Shown here: positions 1-7,994 of the stretch, in pieces | Numbering within the stretch: position 1 is the first letter of the stretch | Layout: every line of letters starts with the position of its first letter | Source: JALYXS01 sp051003795 | Lineage (GTDB): Bacteria > Acidobacteriota > Terriglobia > Bryobacterales > Bryobacteraceae | Direction: 5' to 3' | NCBI GenBank assembly: GCA_051003795.1 | Contig: JBPCKZ010000146.1 | Coordinates: 1 to 39,776 of the forward strand | Length of the DNA stretch: 39,776 nucleotides | Program-made: the position numbers and the translations under genes | The notes under the pieces: model-generated | Told to the model about the DNA's origin: nothing | The model's database searches: none | Seen by the model: the letters and a program-made list of their open reading frames with translations, nothing else

Positions 1-80
1 GTCCACACTCGTGTGGACACAGGGTCTTGCCGCTCGAAGCAAGTGGCCACACGAGTGTGGACACGGCAGGCACGAGTGCC
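1..80. repeat. Cluster of three short palindromes with core CACGAGTG
   Basis: Three imperfectly related inverted repeats lie close together. Unit 1 (1-18) has 8-base arms GTCCACAC/GTGTGGAC around TC. Unit 2 (47-60) has arms CCACAC/GTGTGG around GA, so it is the same core in reverse orientation. Unit 3 (69-80) has arms GGCAC/GTGCC around GA. All contain CACGAGTG or its complement. They could form small hairpins in DNA or RNA and look like an intergenic REP-like repeat family rather than a terminator, since no T-run follows. The cluster touches the window edge and may continue to the left. Confidence 0.6.
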
Positions 81-136
81 CGCGCCACATTCCGGCTCAA
101 TATTTCCGATTAGCCCGGCAAACGGTGGCAAGCAGA

Positions 137-307
137 TTACGTTCGGGCATTGCGTTCGCGAATCGTCAAAATATCGTTGATTCGTTCCTGGAGAAATTGC
201 AGGCGGTCAAGCGGCGTAAGCGACATCATCCACCGGATGACCGTCAGGTCCACGCCGTCGTCGCTGTAATCAGGGAGCGGGGCAGGGTAGGTGGCTGGAG
301 ACTGCAT
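137..307 (-). CDS. Small conserved-looking protein, 56 aa
   Basis: An ATG at 307 opens a 56-codon frame ending with TAA at 137, starting 12 bases after the transketolase stop on the same strand. An AGGG lies a few bases before the ATG. The protein reads MQSPATYPAPLPDY then an acidic patch and the core VDLTVIRWMMSLTPLDRLQF, then LQERINDILTIRERNART. The pattern VDLT-IRWM-LTP-RL-LQ resembles short hypothetical proteins that I recall from acidobacterial genomes next to nucleotidyltransferase-like genes; that recollection is not verified here and no such partner is inside the window. It would be a soluble, mostly helical protein. Function unknown. Confidence 0.6.
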   Translation of the reverse strand: MQSPATYPAPLPDYSDDGVDLTVIRWMMSLTPLDRLQFLQERINDILTIRERNART

Positions 308-319
308 GAGCCCTGTCGA

Positions 320-2449
320 TTACGAGTGCCCTTCTTTCGGACCCGTCGGCTCGACCGACGTTTCTCCTCCGCCCTCTTCCTTCGCCGCCTCGTCCGCGCG
401 GCCAAGCAAGCGCAGGGCAGCCCCGGTCACGCGTTCCGCCGTGAATCCGAAATGTTTCATGTTCTCTTCACCCGGCGCGGAAGCTCCGAACGTATCGATC
501 GCGATCATCGTGCCGTCCGATCCCGCGAAGCGCTCCCAGCCCATCGACGATCCGGCTTCCACGGTCACGCGCTTCCGCAGGCCCGGCGGAATCACGCGGT
601 CGCGATAGGCTTTATCTTGAACGGCGAACAGTTCCCAACTCGGCAGGCTCACCACCCGCGCGCCCACGCCCAATTGCTTCAATCGCTCGCGCGCCTTCAC
701 GCATAGCGATACTTCGGAGCCGGTCCCTATCAGCAGCACTTCCGGTTTGCCGCCTTCCGCGTCGGCCAAAATGTAGCCGCCGCGTTCCACGCCGGCATCT
801 ACCGCGCCCGAGCGATCCAGAATCGGCACGTTCTGCCGCGTGAACGCCAGCAACGTCGGCGTCTGCCGCTGCACGGCCACGGCCCAAGCTTCCGCCGACT
901 CATTGGCATCCGCCGGCCGGATCACGGTCAGCCCCGGAATCGCGCGAAGTCCCGCGAGCTGCTCGACGGGCTCGTGCGTGGGGCCGTCCTCTCCCAGCGC
1001 AATACTATCGTGCGTGAACACGTAAATCGCGTGCAGCTTCGAAAGCGCGCCCAGCCGGATTGCAGGCTTCATGTAATCCGAAAACACCAGGAACGTCGCG
1101 CTGAACGGAATCACGCCGCCGTGCGCCGCCATGCCGTTCACCGCCGCGCCCATTGCATGTTCTCGAATGCCGAACGCCGTGTTACGACCGGCGTAACCCC
1201 AGGGACCGCCGACCGCGCCCGCCGTTCCCGGCCCTTCCTCTTCCGCCGGTTGGAAATCGCCCATGTCCTTCAACGCGGTGTTGGTCGAAGGATTGAGATC
1301 CGCCGATCCGCCGACGATATTCGGAATGCGCTTGGCGAGCGCGTTGAGCGCTTGGCCCGAAGCGACGCGCGTGGCAATCGGCTTGTCCTCCGGCTTCCAC
1401 TGGGGGAGGTCCGCATTCCAATCGTCCGGCAGCTTGCCGCTCTGAATACGATTCCATTCCGCGGCCTCTTGCGGAAACGCGGCGGCGTATCGATCGAGCT
1501 TCGCCTGCCATTCCTTCTGAATCTTTTCGCCTTTCGGAATGGCCTCGCGGAAATGCGCCACCGATTGTTCCGGTAGAAAGAAGTAGTCCGTTGTGGGCCA
1601 GCCCAGAGCTTTCTTGGTCGCGATCACTTCGTCTTCCCCGAGCGGCGAGCCGTGCGAGTGAAATGTATCCTGCTTCTTGGGGCTGCCGTACCCGATGTGG
1701 GTGCGCACCAATAGCAACGACGGCCGGTGCGTCTCCGCGCGCGCTTCTTCGATCGCGCTCTGAACGTCTTCGATGCTGTTGCCGTCCGGTACTTCGCGCG
1801 TGTGCCAGCCGTAAGCGTCGAAGCGCTTTTTCACATCCTCGGTGAAGGTCAGGTTCGCCGCGCCCGCGAGGGTGATGTGATTCTGATCATAAAGGTAGAT
1901 CAGCTTGCCGAGTTTCAAATGGCCGGCGAACGATGCCGCTTCGCACGCCACGCCTTCCATCAAATCGCCGTCGGAAACGATGCCGTAGGTGTAGTGATCG
2001 ACGATGGCGTGCCCAGGACGGTTGTAGCGGGCCGCAAGCCACCGCTCGGCCATCGCCATTCCCACTCCGTTGCCGAATCCCTGGCCCAGCGGGCCGGTCG
2101 AAACTTCCACGCCAGGCGTGTCGCCGCGCTCGGGATGCCCCGGCGTATGGCTGCCCAACTGGCGAAAGCGCTTGATCTCGTCGAGCGGCAAATCGAAACC
2201 GGTCAGATGCAGCAGGCTATACAGCAGCATCGACCCATGCCCCGCCGAGAGGACGAAACGGTCGCGATCCGGCCATAGCGGATCGTGCGGATTGAAGCGC
2301 AGAAAACGCGTCCACAGGGTGTAGGCCATGGCGGCCGCGCCCATCGGCATTCCAGGATGCCCGGAATTAGCGTGCTGGACGGCATCCATCGAAAGCACTC
2401 GCAAGGTGTTGATGCAGAGAGCGTCTAAATCGGGCGTCGTTTCAGGCAT
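320..2449 (-). CDS. tkt: Transketolase
   Basis: This 709-residue protein is a full-length transketolase, the thiamine-diphosphate enzyme that moves two-carbon ketol units between sugar phosphates in the non-oxidative pentose phosphate pathway in the cytoplasm. The N-terminal part carries the NSGHPGMPMGAA motif near residue 28 and GHGSMLLYSLLHL near 70. The cofactor/metal motif SDGDLMEG is near 160, with the usual Asn in LYDQN about 30 residues later. The middle Pyr domain has GIREHAMG and GEDGPTHEPVEQLAGLRAIPG, and the C-terminal domain has LIGTGSEVSLC. Length matches the family. It follows a TPR gene by 13 bases and is followed by a 56-residue ORF, suggesting one transcription unit. The last 25 residues are a low-complexity Glu/Gly-rich tail. 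Confidence 0.97.
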   Translation of the reverse strand: MPETTPDLDALCINTLRVLSMDAVQHANSGHPGMPMGAAAMAYTLWTRFLRFNPHDPLWPDRDRFVLSAGHGSMLLYSLLHLTGFDLPLDEIKRFRQLGSHTPGHPERGDTPGVEVSTGPLGQGFGNGVGMAMAERWLAARYNRPGHAIVDHYTYGIVSDGDLMEGVACEAASFAGHLKLGKLIYLYDQNHITLAGAANLTFTEDVKKRFDAYGWHTREVPDGNSIEDVQSAIEEARAETHRPSLLLVRTHIGYGSPKKQDTFHSHGSPLGEDEVIATKKALGWPTTDYFFLPEQSVAHFREAIPKGEKIQKEWQAKLDRYAAAFPQEAAEWNRIQSGKLPDDWNADLPQWKPEDKPIATRVASGQALNALAKRIPNIVGGSADLNPSTNTALKDMGDFQPAEEEGPGTAGAVGGPWGYAGRNTAFGIREHAMGAAVNGMAAHGGVIPFSATFLVFSDYMKPAIRLGALSKLHAIYVFTHDSIALGEDGPTHEPVEQLAGLRAIPGLTVIRPADANESAEAWAVAVQRQTPTLLAFTRQNVPILDRSGAVDAGVERGGYILADAEGGKPEVLLIGTGSEVSLCVKARERLKQLGVGARVVSLPSWELFAVQDKAYRDRVIPPGLRKRVTVEAGSSMGWERFAGSDGTMIAIDTFGASAPGEENMKHFGFTAERVTGAALRLLGRADEAAKEEGGGETSVEPTGPKEGHS

Positions 2450-2462
2450 GAATTTCAGACTA

Positions 2463-2777
2463 TCATCCCAATAAATCGAGCGCCGCCTGAATTTCGCTCC
2501 TGGTGTGCAGATCGCCCGTCTCGGTCGTCACCGCGATCCCGCGCTCGTACATGCCGCGCGCCTCATCCAACCGGTCCAGTTTCTCAAGCGCTTGCCCGCC
2601 GTGAAAATAAGCGGCGGCGTATTTTGGATTGTCCGCCAGCAATTTCCCGTACTCCTCCACGGCTGTCCCGAGGTCGCCGGTGTTGGCGTACTCCATCGCG
2701 AGGCCGTATCGCGAGAAACTATCTTTCGGATTCTGCGCCGCCAAATTCTTCAGGATTTCCAAACGCTCGTTTGCCAT
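2463..2777 (-). CDS. Small tetratricopeptide-repeat protein
   Basis: This 104-residue protein consists of about two and a half TPR units: FSRYGLAMEYANTGDLGTAV, AAAYFHGGQALEKLDRLDEA and a final degenerate helix pair with the GIAVTTETGD turn. There is no signal peptide, so it is presumably cytoplasmic and acts as a protein-binding adaptor. It is the first gene of a short minus-strand unit ending in transketolase 13 bases downstream. Its start is only 22 bases from the divergent gene at 2800, so the promoters of the two genes must overlap or sit inside the opposite gene. Its partner cannot be read from the sequence. Confidence 0.85.
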   Translation of the reverse strand: MANERLEILKNLAAQNPKDSFSRYGLAMEYANTGDLGTAVEEYGKLLADNPKYAAAYFHGGQALEKLDRLDEARGMYERGIAVTTETGDLHTRSEIQAALDLLG

Positions 2778-2799
2778 GCTTGTGCTACTATACCCCCCA

Positions 2800-3213
2800 A
2801 TGGCGTGCCCCTACTTCTATCCGCTCGAAGCGATGGATGAGAAGCGCTGGCCGGCTCCGCCGCGCTTGCCATTGGGGGATCCGTACGCTGGTCTCTGCAA
2901 AGCCCGCGCCCAACCGCATGTGCCGAGTGAATCCGCCCTGCGCGATCTCTGCAATCAGGGTTATGCGCGAGGGTCTTGCGGCGAGTTCCCGCGGGAAAAC
3001 GATCCGGACGCGATTCGCTTCGGCATCGCGCGCGACAGTGGCGGGATTGTGCGGATTGTATTCGTTGTCGAAAGCAATCATTTGCCTCACGAACACGGGG
3101 CGGTCGAATATTCGCGCGAATCGGGGCAGTTTGTGCAGGCCCCCGCGGAGGAGATTCCGCGGAAGCAGGCGCAAGCCTATCTGGAAAGTTACCTCCGCCG
3201 AAAGCCTTCGTAA
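2800..3213 (+). CDS. Hypothetical protein with four cysteines, 137 aa
   Basis: The frame is open further upstream, but that part overlaps the divergent TPR gene; the ATG at 2800 gives MACPYFYPLEAMDEKRW and leaves the genes separate. Visible elements are cysteines at about positions 3, 33, 51 and 60 in the contexts ACPYFYP, GLCKA, DLCNQGYARGSC, then a beta-rich half (AIRFGIARDSGGIVRIVFVV, HEHGAVEYSR). There is no signal peptide or membrane segment. I recall similar acidobacterial proteins of unknown function with the opening ACP-F-P. The cysteine pattern would suit a metal or iron-sulfur site, but that is inference. It is coupled to the thioesterase gene through a TAATG junction at 3211-3215. 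Confidence 0.75.
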   Translation: MACPYFYPLEAMDEKRWPAPPRLPLGDPYAGLCKARAQPHVPSESALRDLCNQGYARGSCGEFPRENDPDAIRFGIARDSGGIVRIVFVVESNHLPHEHGAVEYSRESGQFVQAPAEEIPRKQAQAYLESYLRRKPS

Positions 3214-3680
3214 TGCAAGCCAAGCCGGTTCGCGAATCGCTCTCGGAGTACTCCGAACTCGCACTCCCCAATGACGCCAACGGGCTCGGCAACCTGCTCG
3301 GCGGTAAAGTCATGCACTTGGTCGATCTGGCCGGCGCCATGGCGGCGATGCGGCACTCGCGCCACGTGGTGGTAACCGCATCCGTCGATCAAATGAACTT
3401 TCTCCGTCCGGTTCGGATCGGACAGTGGGTGCGCCTGCTCTCCGCGGTCAATCGCGTCTTCCGCACTTCGATGGAAGTCGGCGTGAAGGTCTTCGTCGAA
3501 GATTTGATCCGCAGCGAAGTGCAGCACACCTCGTCCGCTTACCTGACGTTCGTGGCAATCGACCGGGATGGCAATCGCGTCGAAATCCCCCAGGTCTATC
3601 CCGAAACGGAAGACGAAAAGCGGCGCTTCGCCAAAGCCGGAGAGCGCCGCGAATACAGGCTATCGCAGCGGAAAAGTTAG
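3213..3680 (+). CDS. Hotdog-fold acyl-CoA thioesterase (YciA/BACH type)
   Basis: This 155-residue protein has the single hotdog domain of acyl-CoA hydrolases, which split acyl-CoA to free acid and CoA in the cytoplasm. The signature runs PNDANGLGNLLGGKVMHLVD, with Asn, the Gly-Gly turn and the acidic residue that in this family sits near the active site; it is followed by VVTASVDQMNFLRPVRIGQWV and the strand SSAYLTFVAID. Length fits YciA-like enzymes. The start ATG shares an A with the TAA stop of the preceding gene (TAATG), which implies reinitiation. Its TAG overlaps the stop codon of hfq on the other strand by a few bases. Substrate chain length cannot be told. Confidence 0.88.
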   Translation: MQAKPVRESLSEYSELALPNDANGLGNLLGGKVMHLVDLAGAMAAMRHSRHVVVTASVDQMNFLRPVRIGQWVRLLSAVNRVFRTSMEVGVKVFVEDLIRSEVQHTSSAYLTFVAIDRDGNRVEIPQVYPETEDEKRRFAKAGERREYRLSQRKS

Positions 3681-3982
3681 GCCTGCTCGTCCTTGTACAT
3701 GTACTTGATGTTGGGCTTGTAGAGCAGTAGATTCGGCCCTTCGGTGCGGTTCACCTTGAGGCAGGTCTTGTCATACCACTCGATGCACCCGTGCAGCGTT
3801 TCCCCGTCCTTCAACACGAAAACCATCGGCGTCTTGCCCTGCATCTGCTTGACGTAGTAAAAATTCTCCGCGTTGGTCTGGTCCGGCGGAACCGGTTTCT
3901 TCTGCGCCTTGCGAGGCGGAGCCATTTGCTCCTTGATCTCGTTAAATGACGGACGAATAAGCTTGCGGTTTGCGGACTCCAC
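3677..3982 (-). CDS. hfq: Hfq-like Sm-fold RNA chaperone
   Basis: The protein has 101 residues: a basic, unstructured N-terminus of about 38 residues (NRKLIRPSF, PPRKAQKKPVPP) and then an Sm domain. The Sm1 part reads NFYYVKQMQGKTPMVFVLKDG, ETLHGCIEWYDKTCLKVNRT, and the Sm2 part LLLYKPNIKYMYK. In classical Hfq Sm2 is YKHAIS; here the histidine is replaced by proline. Hfq forms a hexamer that pairs small RNAs with mRNAs. The start is GTG at 3982, decided by a strong GGAAGG ribosome-binding sequence a few bases upstream; a later ATG (MAPPRK) lacks one. Its 3' end overlaps the convergent thioesterase gene by 4 bases. Confidence 0.82.
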   Translation of the reverse strand: MESANRKLIRPSFNEIKEQMAPPRKAQKKPVPPDQTNAENFYYVKQMQGKTPMVFVLKDGETLHGCIEWYDKTCLKVNRTEGPNLLLYKPNIKYMYKDEQA

Positions 3983-4065
3983 GGTTTCCTTCCAGAAATA
4001 AAATGAACGCGACGTTCCGGTTCAGGCGCCGGGCGGTTCGTTGGGAAATCGTTCTCTGGTAAATA

Positions 4066-4094
4066 TTGATAACATACCGTGACGACGCCCGCAA
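4066..4094 (-). promoter_or_regulatory. Candidate sigma-70 type promoter for hfq
   Basis: On the minus strand TTGCGG (4094-4089) and TATCAA (4071-4066) are separated by 17 bases. The -35 box matches the consensus at three of six positions and the -10 at four of six, so this is a weak prediction. It lies in the only non-coding gap before hfq, about 85 bases upstream of its GTG, just after the preceding gene ends. Confidence 0.3.
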
Positions 4095-4107
4095 CCCGAA
4101 AGTGGCC

Positions 4108-6792
4108 CTAAAAACTGGATACGGCAACAGGGGCCGAATTGCTGGTGGCACCGGCAATCGTCAAATTCACCGCCTGATCGCCGGTGTTCAGAGAAGGCAC
4201 CACGATGTTCGCCTGCGCCAGTCCGATAAAGCCGGGCGTCAAGCCCAGATAATTGAGATTCGCGTTCGCCCCGCCGATGGTCGCCGATAGGGACGACGTC
4301 GCGTTCGAGATCCCCGGCGCAACGGCTCCCGTCGGCACGGAATTGTTGAGCGGTCCCGTACCCGTGAAGTACACCACGATCACGCTTCCTACCTTGGCCG
4401 GATTGCTCGGCGTGTTGAGGGTGCCGTCCTGATTCTGAGCGACCGCCCGCCCGCTCGCGGTGAAAATCCCGGGCGCGGCCAATTGAACGGAGAAGGAAAT
4501 AGAAGCGGAAGAGCCGCCCGGACCGTTCACCACCAAACTCGCGGTGCCGGGCTGGATTTCGTACGGCAACTGCGCATTGATCTGATTGGTGCCGACGTAC
4601 ACCAGCGGCACCGCGGTGCCGTTGACCATCACCGAAATTCCGCCGAGCGAAGCCGGCAACGGCGTACTAGTCGCGCCAGCCGCCGTGACGGCGAAATTGC
4701 TGCCGAAAATCGAAAATAGCGATCCGGGCGAAACCTGATTTGCGAGGAAACTCGCGCCGTTCGTAACGCCGTTGGCGTTAATGGTGGGCGGCGTCGTCGG
4801 GAACGAAATCTTAGCCACGAACGCGTCCGTACTCCCGCCGCCATAACGTGCTTGCACGCTCTGGCCCGTCGCGGGAAAATTATTTGAAGCCGTGATGCCG
4901 GTTACGTAAATGTTCCCCGTCCCGTCCACCGCCACGGCTCTCCCCGTCTCGTCGTTGCCGCCCCCTAGAATCGTCGAATAGAGCAGGGTGCGGCCTTGTT
5001 GATCCAACTTCACCACCACTGCGTCGGACGCCCCCGCCCGGGTCTTCTGTTGCGCGTCCGCCGTAACCGGGAACTGATCCGAATTGGTACTGCCGGTAAT
5101 ATAAGCCTGCCCCGAACCATCGACCGCAATGCCGTTCGCGAAATCGTCCCCATGCGAGCCGACGTAAGTCGAATACGCCAGGCTGCGGCCATCCGGCCCG
5201 AGTTTGGTGACGAAGATGTCGGCCGCGCCGCCCTGATAGCTGGTTTGATAGGAGCCTTGGACCATAGGGAAGTCGCTCGATGCGGTGTTCCCCGTTATAT
5301 AGATGTTGCCGCCGGAATCGAGCGCGATGGCTTCCGCGATATCGTTATCGCCGCCGCCCAGATAGGTGGAAAACAGCAGCGTGGAGCCCGAAGGATCCAT
5401 CTTCGTGACAAACGCATCCGTGTTCCCCGCGCGGGAAATTTGCCCCGCGTTGGAGAGCGGGAAATTGTTGGAATCGGTCGAGCCCGCCAGGAAAATGTTT
5501 CCGGCGGAATCGGCCGCGATCCCGTAGCCGCGGTCGTCCGCCCCGCCCCCGAAATACGTGCCGAATTGCGCGTTGCCCTGCGGATCGAATTTGGCCACGA
5601 ACGCGTCGAACCCCCCGGCATTGCTGTGCTGGAACGCAGTATTGCTGGTTTGCAGATCGGTCGATGAGGTGGCGCCGGTTATGTACGCGTTGCCTTGCGG
5701 ATCGAGCGCCAGCGCCAACGCCCGGTCGTCCCCGCTGCCCCCGAAGTAAGTCGAGAACACCATTTGATTCGTGTTCGGGTTCACGCGCAACAGGAACGCA
5801 TCGCTCCCTCCCGCATTCCGCGTTTGAAACGCGCCTGCCGAGTTCGGGAAATCCGAAGAAGCGGTCCGTCCCGCGAGGAATATGTTTCCGCTGGTATCGA
5901 CCGCGATGGCGTTCGCGAAATCGTCGCCGCTTCCGCCGAAACTCATTTGATAAAGGAACGCCGTGCCGGTTGGGTTGATTTTGCGCACGAAGGCGTCGTA
6001 ATCTCCCCGGTTAGTTGAATTCGTGCTGCCGGCCACATAAGAGTTGCCCGCCGAATCGACCACGATGGCGTGACCTTCGTCCGTGCCAGATCCCCCCAGG
6101 TAACTGGCATAGGACAGCACCGGATCGATAATCAGGGGCGCCGATTTCTCATATGGCCCCAACGCAAAGGAAACGTCGCGACGATTCACGACGAAGCGCC
6201 CCGCGACCTCCCTGCGTTCACCCGCGATTTGCTGATAGACGATCGGCTTCCGCTGCGTGACGCTGCCCGCTTCCGTCGAAAGAATCAGGTTGCCTTCGAG
6301 ATCCCGGCGGATCGTTTGCACGCCATCGAACCGCAGATGAATACGGCCCGGATTCGCGCCCGGCGCGACGACGAAATCGTATTCGAGGCGCGTCTGATTG
6401 CCGTAATAGACTAAATCGATTCCGGGATAGACGCCCTTGGCTCGAACGCGGGAGTAAGTCGGGATACTGGTGAGCCAGCGCGCGGGATCGCTGCCGCGAA
6501 AGTAATCCACGCGGCCGGGTAGCGGATCCGCGGCTTCCAAAGCCGGAGAAGCGTTCGCGCCGGCCAGCCGCATCGCAATATCCGACTTCCTTCCCGCATT
6601 AAACAAGCCGATTCGCGCCGATTGCGGCCCGATCTGGAGCGAGTAGCCGGGACCGTGCGCAAGATAACGCGCGCTTGATTGGCTTTGGCCGATATTCCGT
6701 TCGAAGCTGATCGGGAGATGGCCATAGGGAGCGGCCGCAAAACACGGCAAGAGCAAAAGAGAGGAAGAGATAAGCGGGAGGCCCAATTTCAT
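4108..6792 (-). CDS. Secreted SBBP-repeat beta-propeller protein with TIGR03437-type C-terminal domain
   Basis: The 894-residue protein starts with a signal peptide (MKLGLPLISSSLLLLPCFAA). Residues about 25-225 form the N-terminal domain often found before SBBP repeats (GHLPISFERNIGQ, GIDLVYYGNQTRLEYDFVVAPGA). Residues about 228-665 hold a series of SBBP repeats of roughly 55-60 residues with the recurring pattern YLGGSGTDEGHAIVVD, SAGNSYVAGSTNS, DAFVRKINPTG. The last 225 residues match the acidobacterial TIGR03437 family (NGASFLANQVSPGSLFSIFG, LPYEIQPGTASLVV, VVYFTGTGP). Repeats predict a large propeller outside the cytoplasm. The role is unknown. GTG at 6798 is an alternative start. It is transcribed divergently from the YVTN protein at 6905. 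Confidence 0.9.
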   Translation of the reverse strand: MKLGLPLISSSLLLLPCFAAAPYGHLPISFERNIGQSQSSARYLAHGPGYSLQIGPQSARIGLFNAGRKSDIAMRLAGANASPALEAADPLPGRVDYFRGSDPARWLTSIPTYSRVRAKGVYPGIDLVYYGNQTRLEYDFVVAPGANPGRIHLRFDGVQTIRRDLEGNLILSTEAGSVTQRKPIVYQQIAGERREVAGRFVVNRRDVSFALGPYEKSAPLIIDPVLSYASYLGGSGTDEGHAIVVDSAGNSYVAGSTNSTNRGDYDAFVRKINPTGTAFLYQMSFGGSGDDFANAIAVDTSGNIFLAGRTASSDFPNSAGAFQTRNAGGSDAFLLRVNPNTNQMVFSTYFGGSGDDRALALALDPQGNAYITGATSSTDLQTSNTAFQHSNAGGFDAFVAKFDPQGNAQFGTYFGGGADDRGYGIAADSAGNIFLAGSTDSNNFPLSNAGQISRAGNTDAFVTKMDPSGSTLLFSTYLGGGDNDIAEAIALDSGGNIYITGNTASSDFPMVQGSYQTSYQGGAADIFVTKLGPDGRSLAYSTYVGSHGDDFANGIAVDGSGQAYITGSTNSDQFPVTADAQQKTRAGASDAVVVKLDQQGRTLLYSTILGGGNDETGRAVAVDGTGNIYVTGITASNNFPATGQSVQARYGGGSTDAFVAKISFPTTPPTINANGVTNGASFLANQVSPGSLFSIFGSNFAVTAAGATSTPLPASLGGISVMVNGTAVPLVYVGTNQINAQLPYEIQPGTASLVVNGPGGSSASISFSVQLAAPGIFTASGRAVAQNQDGTLNTPSNPAKVGSVIVVYFTGTGPLNNSVPTGAVAPGISNATSSLSATIGGANANLNYLGLTPGFIGLAQANIVVPSLNTGDQAVNLTIAGATSNSAPVAVSSF

Positions 6793-6890
6793 AAGCACTA
6801 TTCTTGCAAAGCGGCGTTAAGGCCGCACGCACATGGCAAGCGAGTCAGTGCGGTTTCGCCCTAATGCAACAATGCGGCCTATACTCAATC

Positions 6891-6896
6891 GAGGAG
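6891..6896 (+). promoter_or_regulatory. Ribosome binding site deciding the start at 6905
   Basis: GAGGAG lies 8 bases before the ATG at 6905, whose product begins with a clean signal peptide. This favours 6905 over the in-frame ATGs upstream at 6833. A TATACT that could serve as a -10 box is present at 6880-6885, but no convincing -35 box sits 16-18 bases before it. Confidence 0.7.
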
Positions 6897-6904
6897 ATCC
6901 ACGT

Positions 6905-7921
6905 ATGCCGCGAGCATGCTTATTGTGCGTAATGTTTGTAGCGGGTGTCGCTGCCCAGCAAGGCCCTTACAAGGTAATTAAGACGGTGAAGGTTGGCGGT
7001 GAAGGCGGGTTCGACTACGTTTATGCCGACGAAGTTGGACGCCGTTTGTACATCCCGCGAACCGGCGCCACTCCGCGAATCACGGTTTTTGACCTGGACA
7101 CGCTGGAGCCGGCAGGCGAAATCCGCGATGCCAACGCGCGCGGAGCCGCTGTCGACCCGAAGTCGAATCACGGATTCGGCAGCAGCAAGCCCGTGGTGAT
7201 GTGGGACGCCAAAACCCTTGCGACCGTGAAGACCATCGATGTAGAGGGCAGGCCGGACGGGATTCTGTTCGATCCATTCAACGAGCGCATTTACATCTTT
7301 AGCCACAGCGCTCCCAACGCGACGGTGATAAATGCGAAGGATGGTTCCCTGGCGGGAACGATTGACTTGGGCGGAGCGCCGGAACAGGCCGTCAGCGATG
7401 GCAAGGGGCGCTTATTTGTCGATATCGAAGATAAAGACAATATCGCGGTGGTGGACGCCAAGACAATGGCGGTAACCGCGCATTACGATCTCGCTGGAAA
7501 GGGCGGCGAATGCGCCGGGCTGGCGCTCGATGTCAAAAACCACATCCTCTTCGCGACCTGCCGCAAACCGCAAGCCATGGTGATTCTCAATGCGGAGGAT
7601 GGCAAAGTCATCACCAGCCTGCCGATCGGCAGCGGCTCCGATGGAGCCGGTTTTAATCCAAACACGATGGAAGCCTTCAGCTCGCAGGGCGATGGCACGC
7701 TGACCGTCGTGAAAGAGAACAGCCCGTCCAGCTTTGAGGTGGAACAGAACGTGAAGACAATTCCGTCCGCGAAGACCATGACCTTGGATGGAAAGACAAA
7801 CCGGATATTGCTTATCGGAGCCGAATACGGCGCGCCCGCGACACCGCCGGCCGCGGGGGCGCGCAAAGGCCGCGGCCCGATGGCGCCGGATTCCTTTTCC
7901 ATTCTGGTAGTCGGCAAATAA
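6905..7921 (+). CDS. Exported YVTN/YncE-like beta-propeller protein
   Basis: The 338-residue product begins MPRACLLCVMFVAGVAAQQG, a signal peptide, and continues as a repeat protein with YVTN-like blades: FDYVYADEVGRRLYIPRTGA, ITVFDLDTLEPAGEI, MWDAKTLATVKTIDVEGRPD, INAKDGSLAGTIDLGGAPEQ, VVDAKTMAVTAHYDLAGKGG, ILNAEDGKVITSLPIGSGSD. Such proteins form seven-bladed propellers in the periplasm or outside; substrates are rarely known. The C-terminus has an Ala/Pro/Gly-rich insert (APATPPAAGARKGRGP) before the last strand FSILVVGK. The gene is divergent from the SBBP protein, and both could be cell-surface propellers sharing the 112-base intergenic region. Confidence 0.85.
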   Translation: MPRACLLCVMFVAGVAAQQGPYKVIKTVKVGGEGGFDYVYADEVGRRLYIPRTGATPRITVFDLDTLEPAGEIRDANARGAAVDPKSNHGFGSSKPVVMWDAKTLATVKTIDVEGRPDGILFDPFNERIYIFSHSAPNATVINAKDGSLAGTIDLGGAPEQAVSDGKGRLFVDIEDKDNIAVVDAKTMAVTAHYDLAGKGGECAGLALDVKNHILFATCRKPQAMVILNAEDGKVITSLPIGSGSDGAGFNPNTMEAFSSQGDGTLTVVKENSPSSFEVEQNVKTIPSAKTMTLDGKTNRILLIGAEYGAPATPPAAGARKGRGPMAPDSFSILVVGK

Positions 7922-7942
7922 CTAACTGAAATCCTGGCGCGA

Positions 7943-7964
7943 ATCCGTGCCGCGTTTCACGGAT
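7943..7964. terminator. Possible hairpin after the YVTN protein gene
   Basis: ATCCGTG (7943-7949) and CACGGAT (7958-7964) form a 7-base stem with an 8-base loop, 22 bases after the stop codon at 7921. It is followed by GTTTTC, a very short T-run, so it would be at best a weak intrinsic terminator. It could equally act as an RNA structure before the next gene at 7995. Confidence 0.35.
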
Positions 7965-7994
7965 GTTTTCGAACGTCTCGGCTACAGTGAAGAG

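Noticed and set aside
11..706. A 231-codon plus-strand frame at the left edge
   Set aside because: It crosses the palindromes, the 56-residue ORF and the transketolase end; composition is that of an antisense shadow.
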